Below are positions 1 through 12,865 of a DNA stretch of 64,000 bases, piece by piece. Made by a program: the position numbers and the translations under genes. Within the stretch, counting starts at the first letter, position 1, and each line of letters begins with the position of its first letter. This DNA is from Citrus sinensis (lineage: Eukaryota; Streptophyta; Magnoliopsida; Sapindales; Rutaceae): the NCBI RefSeq assembly GCF_022201045.2, contig NC_068559.1, positions 26,853,501-26,917,500 on the forward strand, read 5' to 3'. The notes under the pieces are model-generated. The model was not told the origin of the DNA, searched no databases, and saw nothing but the letters and a program-made list of their open reading frames with translations.

Positions 1-2254
1 TAATCATACCAAAGGCCTCCAGCTTTGGCTTCTTCATTGTGTCCGTGCTTTCTTTATCGGTAACTTTTCATTTCGAAGATGGAAAGCTCAAATACCCCCC
101 ATCAAACGCATGAAATGTCTGGCGTGTGCTTGACATGAAGACCTGTTTTTTTTTTTTAATAATTTTGATCAAACTGATTAACAAATAAGACTTATGAAAA
201 TCGTGTGCAACATGGAGGCAATCATTAAGAGCTTTAAGAGTCGTCTTGACGTAGATTCACCCACTCTGCCGTGGTTTATAGTTTATACCACATAACATTG
301 TTTAAACATACAAATTATCTACCATGCACGCACCCATATTTGCAACTGATACCTCTTTCCTTCTCAAAGTTTCCACACTTTTGTGCCGATGGGGTTTTTC
401 ATAGCAGTCTCCAAATGAATACATAAACACTACCCATTTAACTAATTTTATATAGGTTATTCCAAATACAACAAAAACATGAGTGGTCAAGCGCATAAAA
501 ATTTCATGACAAAACAAAACATTAAAAACTACAAATATGCTCTCTCACTTTTTCTGACCCATTATGAACATTCCTCCACCGGGTTACAAGCCAAATTTGC
601 AAATTAAAGCACCTTTTCTTTCTAGACCACTGGATTGAACTTTTACCACTACCCCGGAGGGGCTGGACCAATGTGGAATGAGATTGATCCAATAACAGAT
701 AATAGCTTAAAAAAAAGAATCAAAGAACAAATCAGAACAACAGATTTCGTGTAGGAACCTCATTACTAAAGTAAGAACATTGAATGGTATACACTTGACC
801 TAGAGCTTTCTAAAGATATGAATGGACATTTACAAAATCCGTGGAAGAAACAGATAACGGATCAAAAATAAAATTTAACGACAGAAAAATCAATCAAACA
901 AATAGATGATGAATGGAATGCGCTCGGCGATTATCTTCAAGCAACCGCATTTGCTTATTCCATTTAGCATTCCCCATGAACACACTTGAAACCATGAATG
1001 AGTAAAGCCTAATCTATTCAAGAAACCGTGAATATTATTCTGTTACCACGAACAATTCATTACCTTGTCATTTATCAGATGGCCAAAATTTACCAACTAG
1101 CAGAAGAATAACATCGTGGTAGATCAGATGATTTGCCTTACCCAAAATCTGAACACCAGGTGCACCTTTCTAACCAGCTAGCAGAAGTAAAAGTCTTAAA
1201 GTTGATCGAAGACTTGCCGCCAAAGCACAAAAGAGGAGTGGTGAGCAAACATGTTTCTGGGAAAGTGGGAAGCTCAACAACTATTTGAAGCCGAACAAGC
1301 ACATAAAGCAACAATAGTAGATGATGTAATACAGAAATGCAGGGATAGGGTGCGCAATAAACAGCTTCAGATGCTTGGCTGCAGAAGAACAAGTTTCTGA
1401 AGATAAACCATTTTCAACATGTGACTCAAATCTGAAGAATATGTAGGGGCGACGACCAGTAGATGATGTGGTGCAGAGAAGCAGATCAGAGATGAGAAAA
1501 AACCGTTTGCACTAAAGATGCAGAAATGTGGTGAAACGATGCCGTTTTAGCCGAAAATCACACCTCAAAACAAAACATGTAAAACTTTTAGAATATCTAA
1601 TTCAAAGTGATCAACAACTGCAGTTAATAAGGCAACTTAAGAACATATAAACAACAATAAGAAGAAATTTAAAGTAGGAAAACAACCTCCAAGTATGAAG
1701 ATAGACACAAAAAGGTGTCCATAGCACCCTTTTGACAGCCGAAACACTTTGCAGAAGCCATCCAAAACCAAGGTACTATCAAATCTCAAAGTCATGACAT
1801 GAACATAACTAATATAAATCCTCTTTCGTCAACTGATCCTATAACGACTACAATACTGCCAACATGTGCTCCAATCCATTACGCATTTGCTTCAGTTGAG
1901 GTTACAGCCTTAGTCCCTGCAAAGACAAGCAGGAACTCAAAACAAGATTGCACATACATGTACAGAGGAAAGAATGTCAACAATAATGCTCATTTTGCCC
2001 TCAACTTGCACAAAGTGTTAGATATACTTATTTGGCAGGAATGATCAGGGGATAGTAAAAGGGAGATGGGTGGGTAAGGCTCGAGGGAGGGACAGAGAAA
2101 CAAAAAATCTACCAACCATAAGAGTTTTGTAACTGGAGTTACTCCTACTTCTGTTTCATAGAAGGTATAACTGAAGTAGGTAAATGTTATCTAGAAACCA
2201 CATGATACCCAGGGCCTTGGCTAGTGTCTCAAAAACTCAAAGCATATAACTATC
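1..2254. other. Gene-poor flank, including the probable 3' UTR of the RSZ gene
   Basis: No coding region is supported here: the open frames are short, lack family motifs and do not join into a longer model. The right-hand few hundred bases probably hold the 3' UTR of the minus-strand splicing-factor gene that ends at 2255, but no polyadenylation site was identified with confidence. A neighbouring gene could begin or end beyond the left edge; nothing recognisable reaches into the window. Confidence 0.5.
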
Positions 2255-3698
2255 TCATGAATCTATCCTAACATCAATGCTAGGAACATCAACATACCCA
2301 TTAGCATAAGGTGAACCACGACGAGAATGGCGATGTGGGGGCGACCTGCTGTAACTGCGACCACGTCGAGGTGATATGCTGCGGCGACGTGGAGGAGGAG
2401 ATCGTCTTCCACGGGGGCTATAGCTCCTATCGAAAGACAAAACTGTAACTAAGCAACTTACATATTCAATCTCAGATAAGAAAAGAAAAAAAAAATTCTA
2501 AAGAAAAGAAAAAGCCAGACAACTTGATTTAAATTAACTGATTTCATGATATCTAAGAAAATATGATATCTAAGAAATCAACATGTTAATATGATATCTA
2601 AGAAATCAAAATGTTGATAAGGGTGTATTAAACTCACCTCCAAGCAATATTGATGATAGATATAATTGGATACAGTACAAAACTAAGAAGATAGAAAATA
2701 AATTACTCGGGTAGAAAATAAGTGACATCACACAGATTTCCCTAAATTGATACCCATATCTTTGCAATTGCAAAGGAGAAGAGACTGATTCTACGTTAAT
2801 AGAATTGCATGATTCATAAGTATATGACCCTTGTGCCATAGCAGAAGAAGACATAGCCCTTGAACCGCACCTGCGTCCATACCCATAACTTGGACTTCTA
2901 CGTCGACGTGGGCTAGGGCTACGACGTCGTCCACTCCCCAAGCCACGTGAACCAATGCGCAAGCGACATTCACGAGCAAAGTGACCAGGCTCACCACACT
3001 CATAACACTTCAAGTCCTCACCTCCACCACGCCCACGCCCACCACGGCCTCCACCACCCTTAGAGTTATGAGAAAGCTCCACACGCCAGCCATTTTTCCC
3101 TGTAAAATGAACTCGCTTAACTCCATACTCGTAGAACGTGACAAGAGAAAAGCCTCGCCATGCAAATAAATTGAATTAACAAACTGCTGATTGAGAGATA
3201 ACAGCAGTAAACAGGTATGGACTATCAGAACAGGGCAAAGAGCAAAGCCTAAAAAACCATGATTTTTACATTAGAGAGATAGCCTAAATGAGGTTAAATT
3301 AAAACAACCTAATGTTGAAGCAGTAGTAAGGGGATCCGACATAGGAGGGGTAAAAAGAAAACTCGATACTAACCATCTAGTGCACGAATAGCATCTACAG
3401 CATCCCTGCGATCGTCAAACTCAACAAAGGCATACCCCGGGGGCCTTCGAGCAACCCAAACACTGCATCATGTGACATCAACATGAAGAATTGACCAAAC
3501 ACAGAAACAAAATTCCAAGAGACAAGAATGCTTGATAAAAGCTCGAAATTTTTATTACAAAATTGACCCGATAATCTATTTCTAAGAAGGGAAATAAAAC
3601 GACAAATACCTGCGAAGCACGCCAAACATGCGAAATTCATCTTCAAGATCCCTTTCAGATACCCGAGGATCCAAATTCCCAACATAAACCCTAGACAT
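2255..3698 (-). CDS. RSZ21: Serine/arginine-rich splicing factor, RSZ21/RSZ22 type
   Basis: Nuclear pre-mRNA splicing factor of the plant one-zinc-knuckle SR subfamily (counterpart of human SRSF7/9G8). Coding exons on the minus strand are 3610-3698, 3374-3462, 2871-3099 and 2255-2426, joined by GT-AG introns, giving 192 residues, close to the family length of about 190-200. The RRM occupies residues 1-70, with RNP2-like VYVGNL near the start and RNP1-like GYAFVEF around residue 40. A glycine/arginine-rich linker (74-86) precedes one CCHC zinc knuckle, [14 protein letters not shown], at 91-104. The rest is an RS domain rich in RRRSPS and SYSRSPP dipeptides. The start is the first methionine of the conserved MSRVYVGNL. 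If the last intron (2427-2870) is retained the frame stays open to a stop at 2606, replacing most of the RS domain by a hydrophobic tail (about 223 residues). The RSZ21 rather than RSZ22 label rests on neighbourhood and is less certain than the family. Confidence 0.93.
2546..2617. repeat. Short repeats in the last intron of the RSZ gene
   Basis: Three copies of a unit beginning ATGATATCTAAGAAA start at 2546, 2563 and 2591. The last two extend to about 28 bp each, with a shared ATCAA(C/A)ATGTT tail. They lie in the intron between exons 3 and 4. Confidence 0.75.
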
Positions 3699-5509
3699 TC
3701 TTGCAAGCGACCTTCAACCTAAATGAAACAAGAAAGAGTAAAAGAAAAAATAATTAATAATTACAAGCAGATCGTGGAAACAGAAAAGGTTAATTGAATT
3801 AGACGAGAACGAGAACCAATCGCAGAGCCTCGAAAACCCTAAGAAAAAGCGAAGATTTTCTAAGTACTCGCCTTGAGTGACCTGTGTATGACTTTTTCTG
3901 TACGATTTTTTTGGGAGATTTGAGAGCGTGAGCGTAAAAATATTTAAGAGAGGGGCAATGCCGAGATCGGGCTTCAATTAAGGAGCTGGGCCTTCTTTAA
4001 TAATGCGAGTTTAAGTTATTTTCTATTCAAAAGAAATGACACAATATTTTAAGGAATTATGACATTTGGACCCATTATTTTTGTGATGTTTTCAAATACG
4101 TACATACATGGTGTGTCCATTTGTATAAACACGTCTCTTATTCTTCTTTTTTTTTTTTTTTTCCTTTTAAAAAAGTCAAATTACAATATGCGTTAACATT
4201 ACGCAGTAGTGATGTTTATGGCAGTTTATATGTATACAATTATATAACATAGCATGGGATTTATTAAGTACCAACTCAAAAATTTATAAGAAATAAAGGC
4301 AAAATCTACCTTACACCCATAAATATTTATAAAAGGGAAATGACTTTGAATCTAACTCGTGCTGTGGTAGTAGTGTTTTAGCACACGGCCAATGATCAAA
4401 GTGATTCCGATCCTATTTAAGTGCCGAAACCCCCACATTCTACTACGAAAGCTAGCAATTTTCATCATGCAAACAATTGACGTGGGCACGAGATTAATAT
4501 ATTGAAATTCAGAACTTTTTTTAATTTCTTTTTCCCTTCTGCAGTTTAAAAAGGAGTCGCCCGCGAGTATTGAAATAATTTTATCAGATTCGCTTGAAAG
4601 TAGTTTTAACAAATATGTGTTGAATAGATATATTTCTTGATTGTTAGTAGGTTAGATATATTTTAGTATAGGAATGAAAGTACAAGTTTTGTCATATTAG
4701 AATAAAAATTGGACCTAAAAATATTGTTCTATGGCCTTTTAATTATTTGTCAGCTAATAATGAAGTCATATAAAAAAATTAATAATCTGAATTAGTCTTT
4801 TAAGTATTATAAATGTTTTTAGATTTTTAATTATAATATCATTATTTAAAATGATATTCAAGTATAATAAGAATTTGCAAGGTGGGCGTGAAATTATGGA
4901 CACTTATTACCAATGCAATGATGTCTGAAACGGGCCAGAAAAAGATATGGGGTAGCACAGAATTTCTCGTGCACCCATTCGCCCATTGCATGATTGAATC
5001 TCTCGTCATCCAAAATCTTATTGACTTTGTCCTTTACGTCACCGTCTCAGAGTACTTGAAGCGGGGAAATGATTCGCATATAATCAATAATATCTCATCT
5101 GCAGGAAAATAGTTGATATTTTTATTTATTTATTTATATAAAAATTAAAATAAGTTGGGCAGTGAGCTCGGGAGTTATGGTTTCTAACTTTCTACTAATT
5201 ACATGATTAAAAGAAAATAATGAGAATTAGATAAAAAAAAAAAAAAAGGTTGTCTGTCTCATTCTCATCCTATAACTGTAACCCCCGTCCTGCCGGTTTG
5301 ATTGGTGATTTGATGTTGTCCTTGTTTCTTGCCAAGTCACAGTTCTGCAACGAAGCTCAGTTAAACAATCAAGAGAGATTTTTTTTTTTTTTTTTTTTGT
5401 CATTCTTTTAACGCGAAGGTCCAGGATTGATGTTTGAGAATTTTTGAGGATTGAAGCTGAAAAACAAGTGCTTGAAACAAACAAAAGGTATTGAAGGGTC
5501 GGGGGAGAA
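3699..5509. promoter_or_regulatory. Divergent intergenic region between RSZ21 and KUP7
   Basis: A 1.8-kb head-to-head spacer that must contain the 5' UTR and promoter of the minus-strand RSZ gene and of the plus-strand transporter. It is AT-rich, with poly-T runs near 4146-4162 and 5380-5398 and an A-run near 5232-5247. No specific motif was assigned with confidence. An open frame on the opposite strand (5227-5769) overlaps the transporter's first exon and shows no protein-like features. Confidence 0.45.
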
Positions 5510-8500
5510 ATGGAGGAAGAAGATAAGATTGAAGAGAGTAGCGTGAGGTTGCTGACAAGTGTTGGTAGTGGCGGTGGCGGTGAGTCAAGATGGGTGGATG
5601 GAAGCGAGGTTGACTCAGAGTCGCCTCCGTGGTCTTTGTCTGAAGAAAACGGAGCGAGAGAAGGGTATGGGTCTATGAGAAGGAGGCTAGTGAAGAAGCC
5701 TAAATATGATTCTTTGGATGTTGAAGCAATGGAGATAGCTGGTGCATTTGGTGACCACTCTAAGGTCATTCACTTTTTCAATTATCAGTTCTTTGTTTAA
5801 TGATTTAATTTCACTGAAGGCTTCTTGTTTGTTAGAGTTGACATTTTCTGCCAAAAAAAAATTATTTTTCATTATTCTTGATTTTGTGTCTTATAAGTGT
5901 TGTTATTTAATTCTGATGGATTTTCTGAAACCGGAGCCAATTTTCATCTGGGATTTTGGAACCGAACTTTTAGTTCTTTAAAGAAGAACACGAGTTATTA
6001 GAATGTAAGGTTGAATTGGACTCCAACAATACTGGACAGAAAGTGCACCGATTTGACCAGCATCACCCTGCTTTCTGTTTTTTTGGAAGTTGACTATTTT
6101 CCTTAAGATGTTTATATTTGTGCATATTTGAGGTTTGAGAGTTCCCAAAACATGTGAGAGTGGTTGGTACTTGGTAGTGCGAATAAGAGTGCTCAATCCA
6201 GCTTGGTATGGCAGAACTTCTTGAGTTCTCAACTTTGTGTAAAGGGCATCAAATTTTAGTAAATGCTTGATTGTTTTATAACTAAAACAGCAGCAGTGGC
6301 TTTGTTATGAAGCACCATTAGCAATCCGGATGTAGAGAGCAAACACTGTGTAGAGAGCAAACACTGCGTTCCAATCACAAAAATTAGAATTTTAGAGTTG
6401 TGTGGATTGATGCATGGATGAAGTAGTTTATGACATCTTCACTTAATTTCCACCCATGCCATAATTGACAATCTCTGTCAAGAATACACAACATACAGGC
6501 TGTTAAAAAGATGGAAAGCTTCTCGTGTATTCAATGCTCCTATGCGCGTGCATCTGTTGTTTTGCTAAGCCCAATAATGAAAGAATTTACATGTCAGATA
6601 AATGTACAATCTCAGCTCTTACTAAACTACTTTACTTTAATGAGTCAGGATGTTTCTGTTTGGCACACTCTTGCTTTAGCATTTCAAACTCTTGGTGTGG
6701 TGTATGGTGATATGGGAACAAGCCCTTTATATGTCTACAGCGATGTGTTCAGCAAAGTGCAAATTGAGACAGAAATTGATGTCTTGGGGGCTTTATCGCT
6801 GGTGATGTACACAATTACTCTTATTCCATTAGCCAAATATGTTTTCGTAGTGCTCAAAGCCAATGATAATGGAGAAGGTTAGAGTTTCCTACCATAGTCA
6901 TTTTTCTTCTATGCCTTAATATGCAATTAGTCTATTTGATAATTTTGTTAACTAGTCAGTAATTCTAATTTCAGGAGGAACATTTGCATTGTACTCACTG
7001 ATTTCTAGGTATGCAAAGGTTAACATGCTGCCAAATCGTCAGCCAGCTGATGAACAGATCTCAAGTTTTAGGCTTAAGCTGCCCACCCCAGAGTTGGAAA
7101 GGGCTTTACAATTAAAAGACATTTTGGAAAGAACATCATCATTGAAAACCCTTCTACTGCTGTTGGTTCTGATGGGAACTTCCCTGATCATAGGAGACGG
7201 GATTCTTACTCCAGCAATATCAGGTTCTGGTTTTCATTACATGATGCAAATATTTCTAATATACTGGAATTGTAATTTTCAGCAATGTCAGGTTCTGGTT
7301 TCCATATCTTGTGGCTTACATGCTGCAAATATTTCTAAAATACTGGAATTGTAATTTTCAGGAATATCTAAATTTTACTTGATGCAATCATTTTTAAATT
7401 TGGTTTAATTGTTATAATAGTTAGCATTCTTTACTGGATAAACTTATATAATGATTCTCCATTTGAAGCATAAGATCACTCAGGGTTTCAGGCTATAACC
7501 AATGTAGCTGCGAAGCTGCTCTGCAACTCAGTATTAAAGGAGATGGTTTGAACCAAGTTTTTTTGTAATTAGCATCACAGAAGACCTTCAAAATTTTAAG
7601 TTACATCTAGCTATAATTAACCAGCATAATTCCAAGTATCTTAGCTGATATATAAGGAAGATGAAATCACAAAACTCAGCGAACTGCATACAAGAAGAAG
7701 TCACCTGAAATAGTGTGGAACATACCCATGGAAGAACCATCTTCTTTGTCACAATAATGTTTTTTTTTTTCATTTTATCTTTCTTTTTCTTGTTGATGGA
7801 GGCTGTTACTATTCAATTACTCCCTAGTTTCAACAAAAAAAACTATGTTGATCAATGGAAAGTTGTGTCCACTGTTGTTTCTCTTTAGAAGTCGGATTAG
7901 TAATAACGGCTTCCTGGAATTCCTTATGTACTGGAATTGAGATATGGGATATACACTGATTTCACATAAATTGCCTCAGATTTTGCTAACATGAAATTAT
8001 TTTTCTCCTTGCAGTGATGTCTGCTGTGAGTGGTCTGCAGGGTGAAATACGTGGATTTGGTGAAAGTGGGTATCTTTCTTTCTTTTGTGTTCATCTAGGG
8101 ACACTTTTCTTTCTTTGATTTCCTAGATTATGTAGGAAAGAGAACCAAAAAGCACTTAACCAGCCCAACTACCCAAATAAATAAATGATAGAAATAAATA
8201 AACTGAAAGCTGGTGTACAAGAATTTGGATGGGGCAATTATTGTAAGATTTCGGTGTAGGATGTCTTTGTGGTTGCATATAGGCCCGCTGCTTAGCTTCA
8301 TTCAGCCAAATAACAACTTTTGGCAAGAATTCTCCTCAAATCTACTGCATTGTATGCATGTTGCCCATCCATGTGTTTGTGGTTCAGTTCCTTAAGTTGA
8401 ATTGCTGAATAATCTAGGTAGTCTTGCTTTCTAATCTCAGCTTGTACTCTGATAGAATAATTTTATGACAAGTATCCATTTGATGAATCTTTTGGCTATA

Positions 8501-11155
8501 AACTTCTAATATTTCAAACTCTAAACAAGGTGATGTTTAGTCAGATGGATTTATTTGCAGGTGCTCTTGTTATTGTTTCAATTATAATCCTTGTGGCATT
8601 GTTCAGCATACAGCGGTTTGGGACTGGTAAAGTGGGTTTCATGTTTGCTCCAGTACTTGCTTTGTGGTTCTTCTCATTGGGATCAATTGGACTTTACAAC
8701 CTAGTTAAGTACGACATTTCTGTTGTAAGGGCGTTCAATCCAATTTACATTTATCTTTTCTTCAAGAAGAACGGCAAAGATGCATGGTCAGCTCTCGGTG
8801 GCTGTGTTCTGTGCATTACGGGTATGCTTCACCTTTAAAGCATGTATAATGCTGGTGAATCACCATATCTTCATGATATTTCTTGAATTAGCTTACCAGC
8901 CTGATGTGGATCCTCACATTTCTTAGATTAAGAAGTAAAGCAGTAGAACTTGATAGTGTTAAAATTTGCCAATCTTTTTGGCTGATCTTGTCAAGAACAT
9001 TACCTTTTGGTTACCATTTTGAGTAGGCTAGACCACCTGTGACTTAACTTGGGTGTTACTGAAACACTAAGGCTGCAAATGTAATATGGGGGCGAAGCAA
9101 TTCTGCTGTTGCATAAAATATACGGAAGTTTATTTTAAATCTATGTTTTTTGACTGAGCCCAAGTTTATTAGTTTATTAGCTTGAGGTTTTTCTTGTGAA
9201 AGCTTGACAAGGAAGTGTAGAAATTAAAAAAAATAACAATAATATTTTAATTTCCCGCATAATTGTAGAAAAAGGCTCCAATTTTATCATGTAACATGTC
9301 TTTTATGTCATTGCAGGGGCTGAAGCAATGTTTGCTGACCTAGGCCATTTCTCAGTAAAAGCCATACAGGTTTGCTTCTACTTTATCTCAACTCTAATTT
9401 TTCAAGGATTTCTTTACTAAAACTAAAATGTTATGCAGATTGCTTTCACTCTTGTTGTGTTTCCCTGTCTTCTCTTGGCTTATATGGGCCAAGCTGCATA
9501 TTTGATGAAATACCCTGATTCTGCAAACAGAATATTCTACGATTCTGTGCCAGGTGACGTTAGCCAACCTTATGACTGCTTAAATTCCCGTCATTTCAAG
9601 TTGTAACTTAGTGAAAGATGTATATAACTAAGCTCTAATATTTTGACTCTTTTGAATTTCTAAATTTTGAACAAACAGATAGTCTTTTTTGGCCGGTCTT
9701 TGTATTAGCCGCCCTTGCTGCCATGATTGCCAGCCAAGCTATGATATCCGCTACATTTTCATGCATCAAACAGGCCATGGCCCTTGGATGCTTCCCAAGG
9801 CTGAAGATAATTCATACATCAAGAAAGCGAATGGGCCAAATATACATCCCTGTAATCAATTGGTTTTTGATGATCATGTGCGTTGTTGTAGTTTCCATTT
9901 TTCAGAGCACTACAGATATTGCCAATGCATATGGTTAAGTATCCCTCTTACAATAATGTCATTTTTTTTTTCACTTTCAGAATATTTAAGGTTTTTAATA
10001 GATGTACATAGCAATCATGAATTTGGCATACCCTAATTTTTGAAGCGAGTACTAACACTACAGTGGTAACTTTTTGGTGATGCAATTTAAATTGTTCTTG
10101 CAGGCATAGCTGAAGTAGGTGTGATGTTAGTGAGCAGCACCTTGGTTACAATTGTGATGCTTCTAATCTGGCAGACCAACTTATTGCTGGTGCTATGTTT
10201 CCCACTTGTTTTTGGATCAGTGGAGCTCCTCTACATGTCTGCAGTTCTATCGAAAATCGCAGAGGGCGGTTGGCTTCCACTTGCTTTTGCTTCTGTCTTT
10301 CTCTGTGTGATGTACATTTGGAACTATGGCAGTGTGTTGAAATATCGGAGTGAGGTCAGGGAGAAGATATCCATGGACTTCTTGCTTGATCTTGGCTCCA
10401 CCCTAGGGACTGTAAGAGTCCCAGGAATTGGATTGTTATATAATGAGCTTGTCCAAGGTATTCCGTCAATTTTCGGGCAGTTCCTGCTTAGCCTTCCAGC
10501 TATCCACTCCACGATAGTGTTTGTTTGTATCAAATATGTCCCTGTTCCAATGGTCCCTCTTGAGGAAAGGTTTCTGTTTCGAAGAGTGGGCCCGAAAGAC
10601 TACCATATGTTCCGGTGTGTCACTAGGTATGGTTACAAAGATGTCCGCAAGGAAGATCACCATGTATTTGAGCAACTCTTAGTTGCGAGTCTTGAGAAAT
10701 TTCTGAGAAAGGAGGCTCAAGATCTTGCCCTGGAGAGAAACTTACTCGAGTCAGGTTTAGATAGTGTTTCTGTGGCCTCAAGGGATCCTGAAGCTTCAGG
10801 TACTTACGGTACTGAGGAGCTTAAGATTCCACTGATGCATGGTAGGAGATTTGATGAATCAGGAACTTCTGCCTCGGAAGAAACTACATCAGCATTGCCG
10901 TCTAGTGTCATGGCATTGGACGAAGACCCTAGTCTAGAATATGAGCTTTCAGCTCTTAGAGAAGCAATTGATTCAGGATTTACATATTTGCTTGCACATG
11001 GGGATGTGAGAGCAAAAAAGAAATCATTTTTCCTTAAGAAACTGGTTATAAACTACTTCTATGCCTTCTTAAGGAGGAACTGCAGAGCAGGTACTGCGAA
11101 TATGAGTGTACCTCACATGAACATCCTGCAAGTTGGGATGACATACATGGTCTGA
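5510..11155 (+). CDS. KUP7: Potassium transporter, KUP/HAK/KT family, KUP7/KUP12-like
   Basis: Membrane K+ uptake protein of the KUP/HAK/KT family; the Arabidopsis KUP7 counterpart acts in root K+ acquisition and xylem loading. Nine exons: 5510-5764, 6649-6877, 6975-7223, 8015-8065, 8561-8821, 9317-9369, 9439-9553, 9679-9933, 10104-11155. They give 839 residues, near the usual 850. The acidic, glycine-rich cytosolic N-terminus (1-85), with [11 protein letters not shown], is typical of the KUP7/KUP12 clade. The family signature [13 protein letters not shown] is at 101-113, followed by [15 protein letters not shown] and about 12 hydrophobic segments. The C-terminal cytosolic tail ends in LQVGMTYMV. 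The exon 4 donor is GTGGGT directly after GAA-A at 8065; other GT choices break the frame. The start is the first ATG of the open frame, followed by several acidic residues. Tandem duplications lie in introns 1 and 3. Substrate and membrane location are inferred from the family. Confidence 0.93.
6331..6366. repeat. 18-bp perfect tandem duplication in KUP7 intron 1
   Basis: The 18-base unit TGTAGAGAGCAAACACTG occurs twice head to tail (6331-6348 and 6349-6366). It is intronic, with no coding effect. Confidence 0.9.
7213..7360 (+). repeat. Tandem duplication that copies the 5' splice site of KUP7 exon 3
   Basis: The segment 7213-7280 spans the last 11 bases of exon 3, the donor and 57 bases of intron. 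It is repeated at 7281-7360 with about 11 extra bases and several substitutions. Both copies contain a TCAG|GTTCTGG donor, after 7223 and after 7291. Using the second would add 68 nt and shift the frame. The first donor keeps the frame with exon 4 (residues ...PAIS-V-MSAVSG) and is taken as the real one. Confidence 0.85.
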
Positions 11156-12865
11156 TTTGGTTTGTCACCTGTACGATTCTTCCCATTTTTTTTTTTTTTT
11201 ATGTATTGGATCTCTATATTACCCCTTGATGAATATTTATGGGAAAATAGGGTTAAGGACTGCAAAAATAAACATTTTGCACCTCTTATCAGCAGTTTGA
11301 TTGAATGCATGCATACAGTTCTATTTTCATAAATGGTTTTCCAATCAAGTTAAGAACGTCTATGCTAAAGTCAGCCTAGAGCATTATATTGTATGTATCA
11401 AGTGTCATGTATGACATGAGTAGAATGTTGAAATGGCATTAGCATATCTTAGGAGGACTACATTTCTCAACGACTCTGAAATGCACTCTTTTTTTTTTGC
11501 TCTTGTCTGGAGTTGGAAAGCAAATCTGAAAAGCAGGCATAAACAAAATGCTTTTGCTTCTCTCTGCCTCTTTTATGTCTTATCGTAGTAACTTTATGAT
11601 TGCAATCAATTTCAATTCCGTTAACAGAAGGCAAGTCCCAAAAGCTGGAGCAAGCAGCATTCCTGGGCTTCCTTGTCCCGCAAGGACTCTATTCTTTCGT
11701 ACATCAACATCACGAAAACTAAAAAGAGATGGACATTCAACGCCCCAGTATTAAGATACTTGATAGTTCTATAAAAGGTAGTGCGTACATCTGGCATATA
11801 GGAGATTAATATTCAAACTGTGCGGTAAGAGAACTCTTCAGATTTGCTCTTATTTATTTTATGAAATACATTTTAGTTACGTTTTTCAATTGATCGCCCA
11901 ACTTCTGGATAATTTATATGTAAACTGAATAATAATTTTAAGTAGGACCAAGCTTTAAAATGGACGGTTGTCTTTTAATGGGACTTTCCAGTTTGCATGA
12001 CTTTGTAGAAACTCTGTTTATGAACCCAAAATACTGGTTGTTTAATTGCTTATAGATTTGACTAATCGAAATTAATTTTCAGCAAACCACACGTTATCAT
12101 AGAAAATTAATAAATGTAATTGGTAAGCCTGAAAATTTTGAATAAAACATGCAAAGGCCTGTTCAGTTTTTGGTATGTTTTGAGGGTCAAGAATTGAATA
12201 TACCTGTATAAATAATATTATAATAATAATTATACTACTAGAATCCTTCTTTAACTGTGCAAAATGACAAATAATGCAAACTATAATTAGCTAAATTATT
12301 GTAATGTTAAGAAAAGAAAGTGCCCCGTCCCATTCGTGGACAGTGGACACTCATTTGGGCTATGGATCTGGATAATGGGCCCAATTCAACCCGCTATGCT
12401 TCGACACGCGTCGTCGAGATGTGCAGGAGTCCCATTCGTTTGATTTCGTGTAACATTAACGTCATTAAATTAATTGATAGTACCGATGAAGATGTGCACG
12501 CTCGAACTTGATCTATTATTATTTTGTCCATGGCCTTATATTATTAATATATAATAACTAGACTATATTATTTATTATATGTGGAGTCTAGATCTAGACA
12601 ATGGATTGCACAATTAGTGTCGCGTTATATCCGGTAAAGGCAACTTAATTTTCATCATATTTTTATTTTTATTTATTATTAAAGAAAAGAAAAAGAAAAA
12701 CTCTAAAAAAGGAGAAATTGAAAATGAAATTACAATAGGTTTGTTGATTTTAAATTGATACATTGAAAGTTTCATTGATGTGGTGGGGATAAATAAGCCA
12801 GTGGGTGTGGCCGTGTGGGTGGCTAGCTACTGTCTCGGTTTGCAGTCCAATGTACGTATTCCAAG
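11156..12865. other. Intergenic region downstream of KUP7
   Basis: Holds the KUP7 3' UTR at its left end, then AT-rich DNA. Short open frames at 11548-11754 and 12320-12511 have no recognisable family and no splice partners. No RNA gene or transposon was seen before the SINE target duplication at 12866. Confidence 0.5.

Noticed and set aside
5227..5769. 180-codon open frame on the minus strand
   Set aside because: Antisense to KUP7 exon 1, with a poly-Lys/poly-Phe composition that comes from homopolymer runs.
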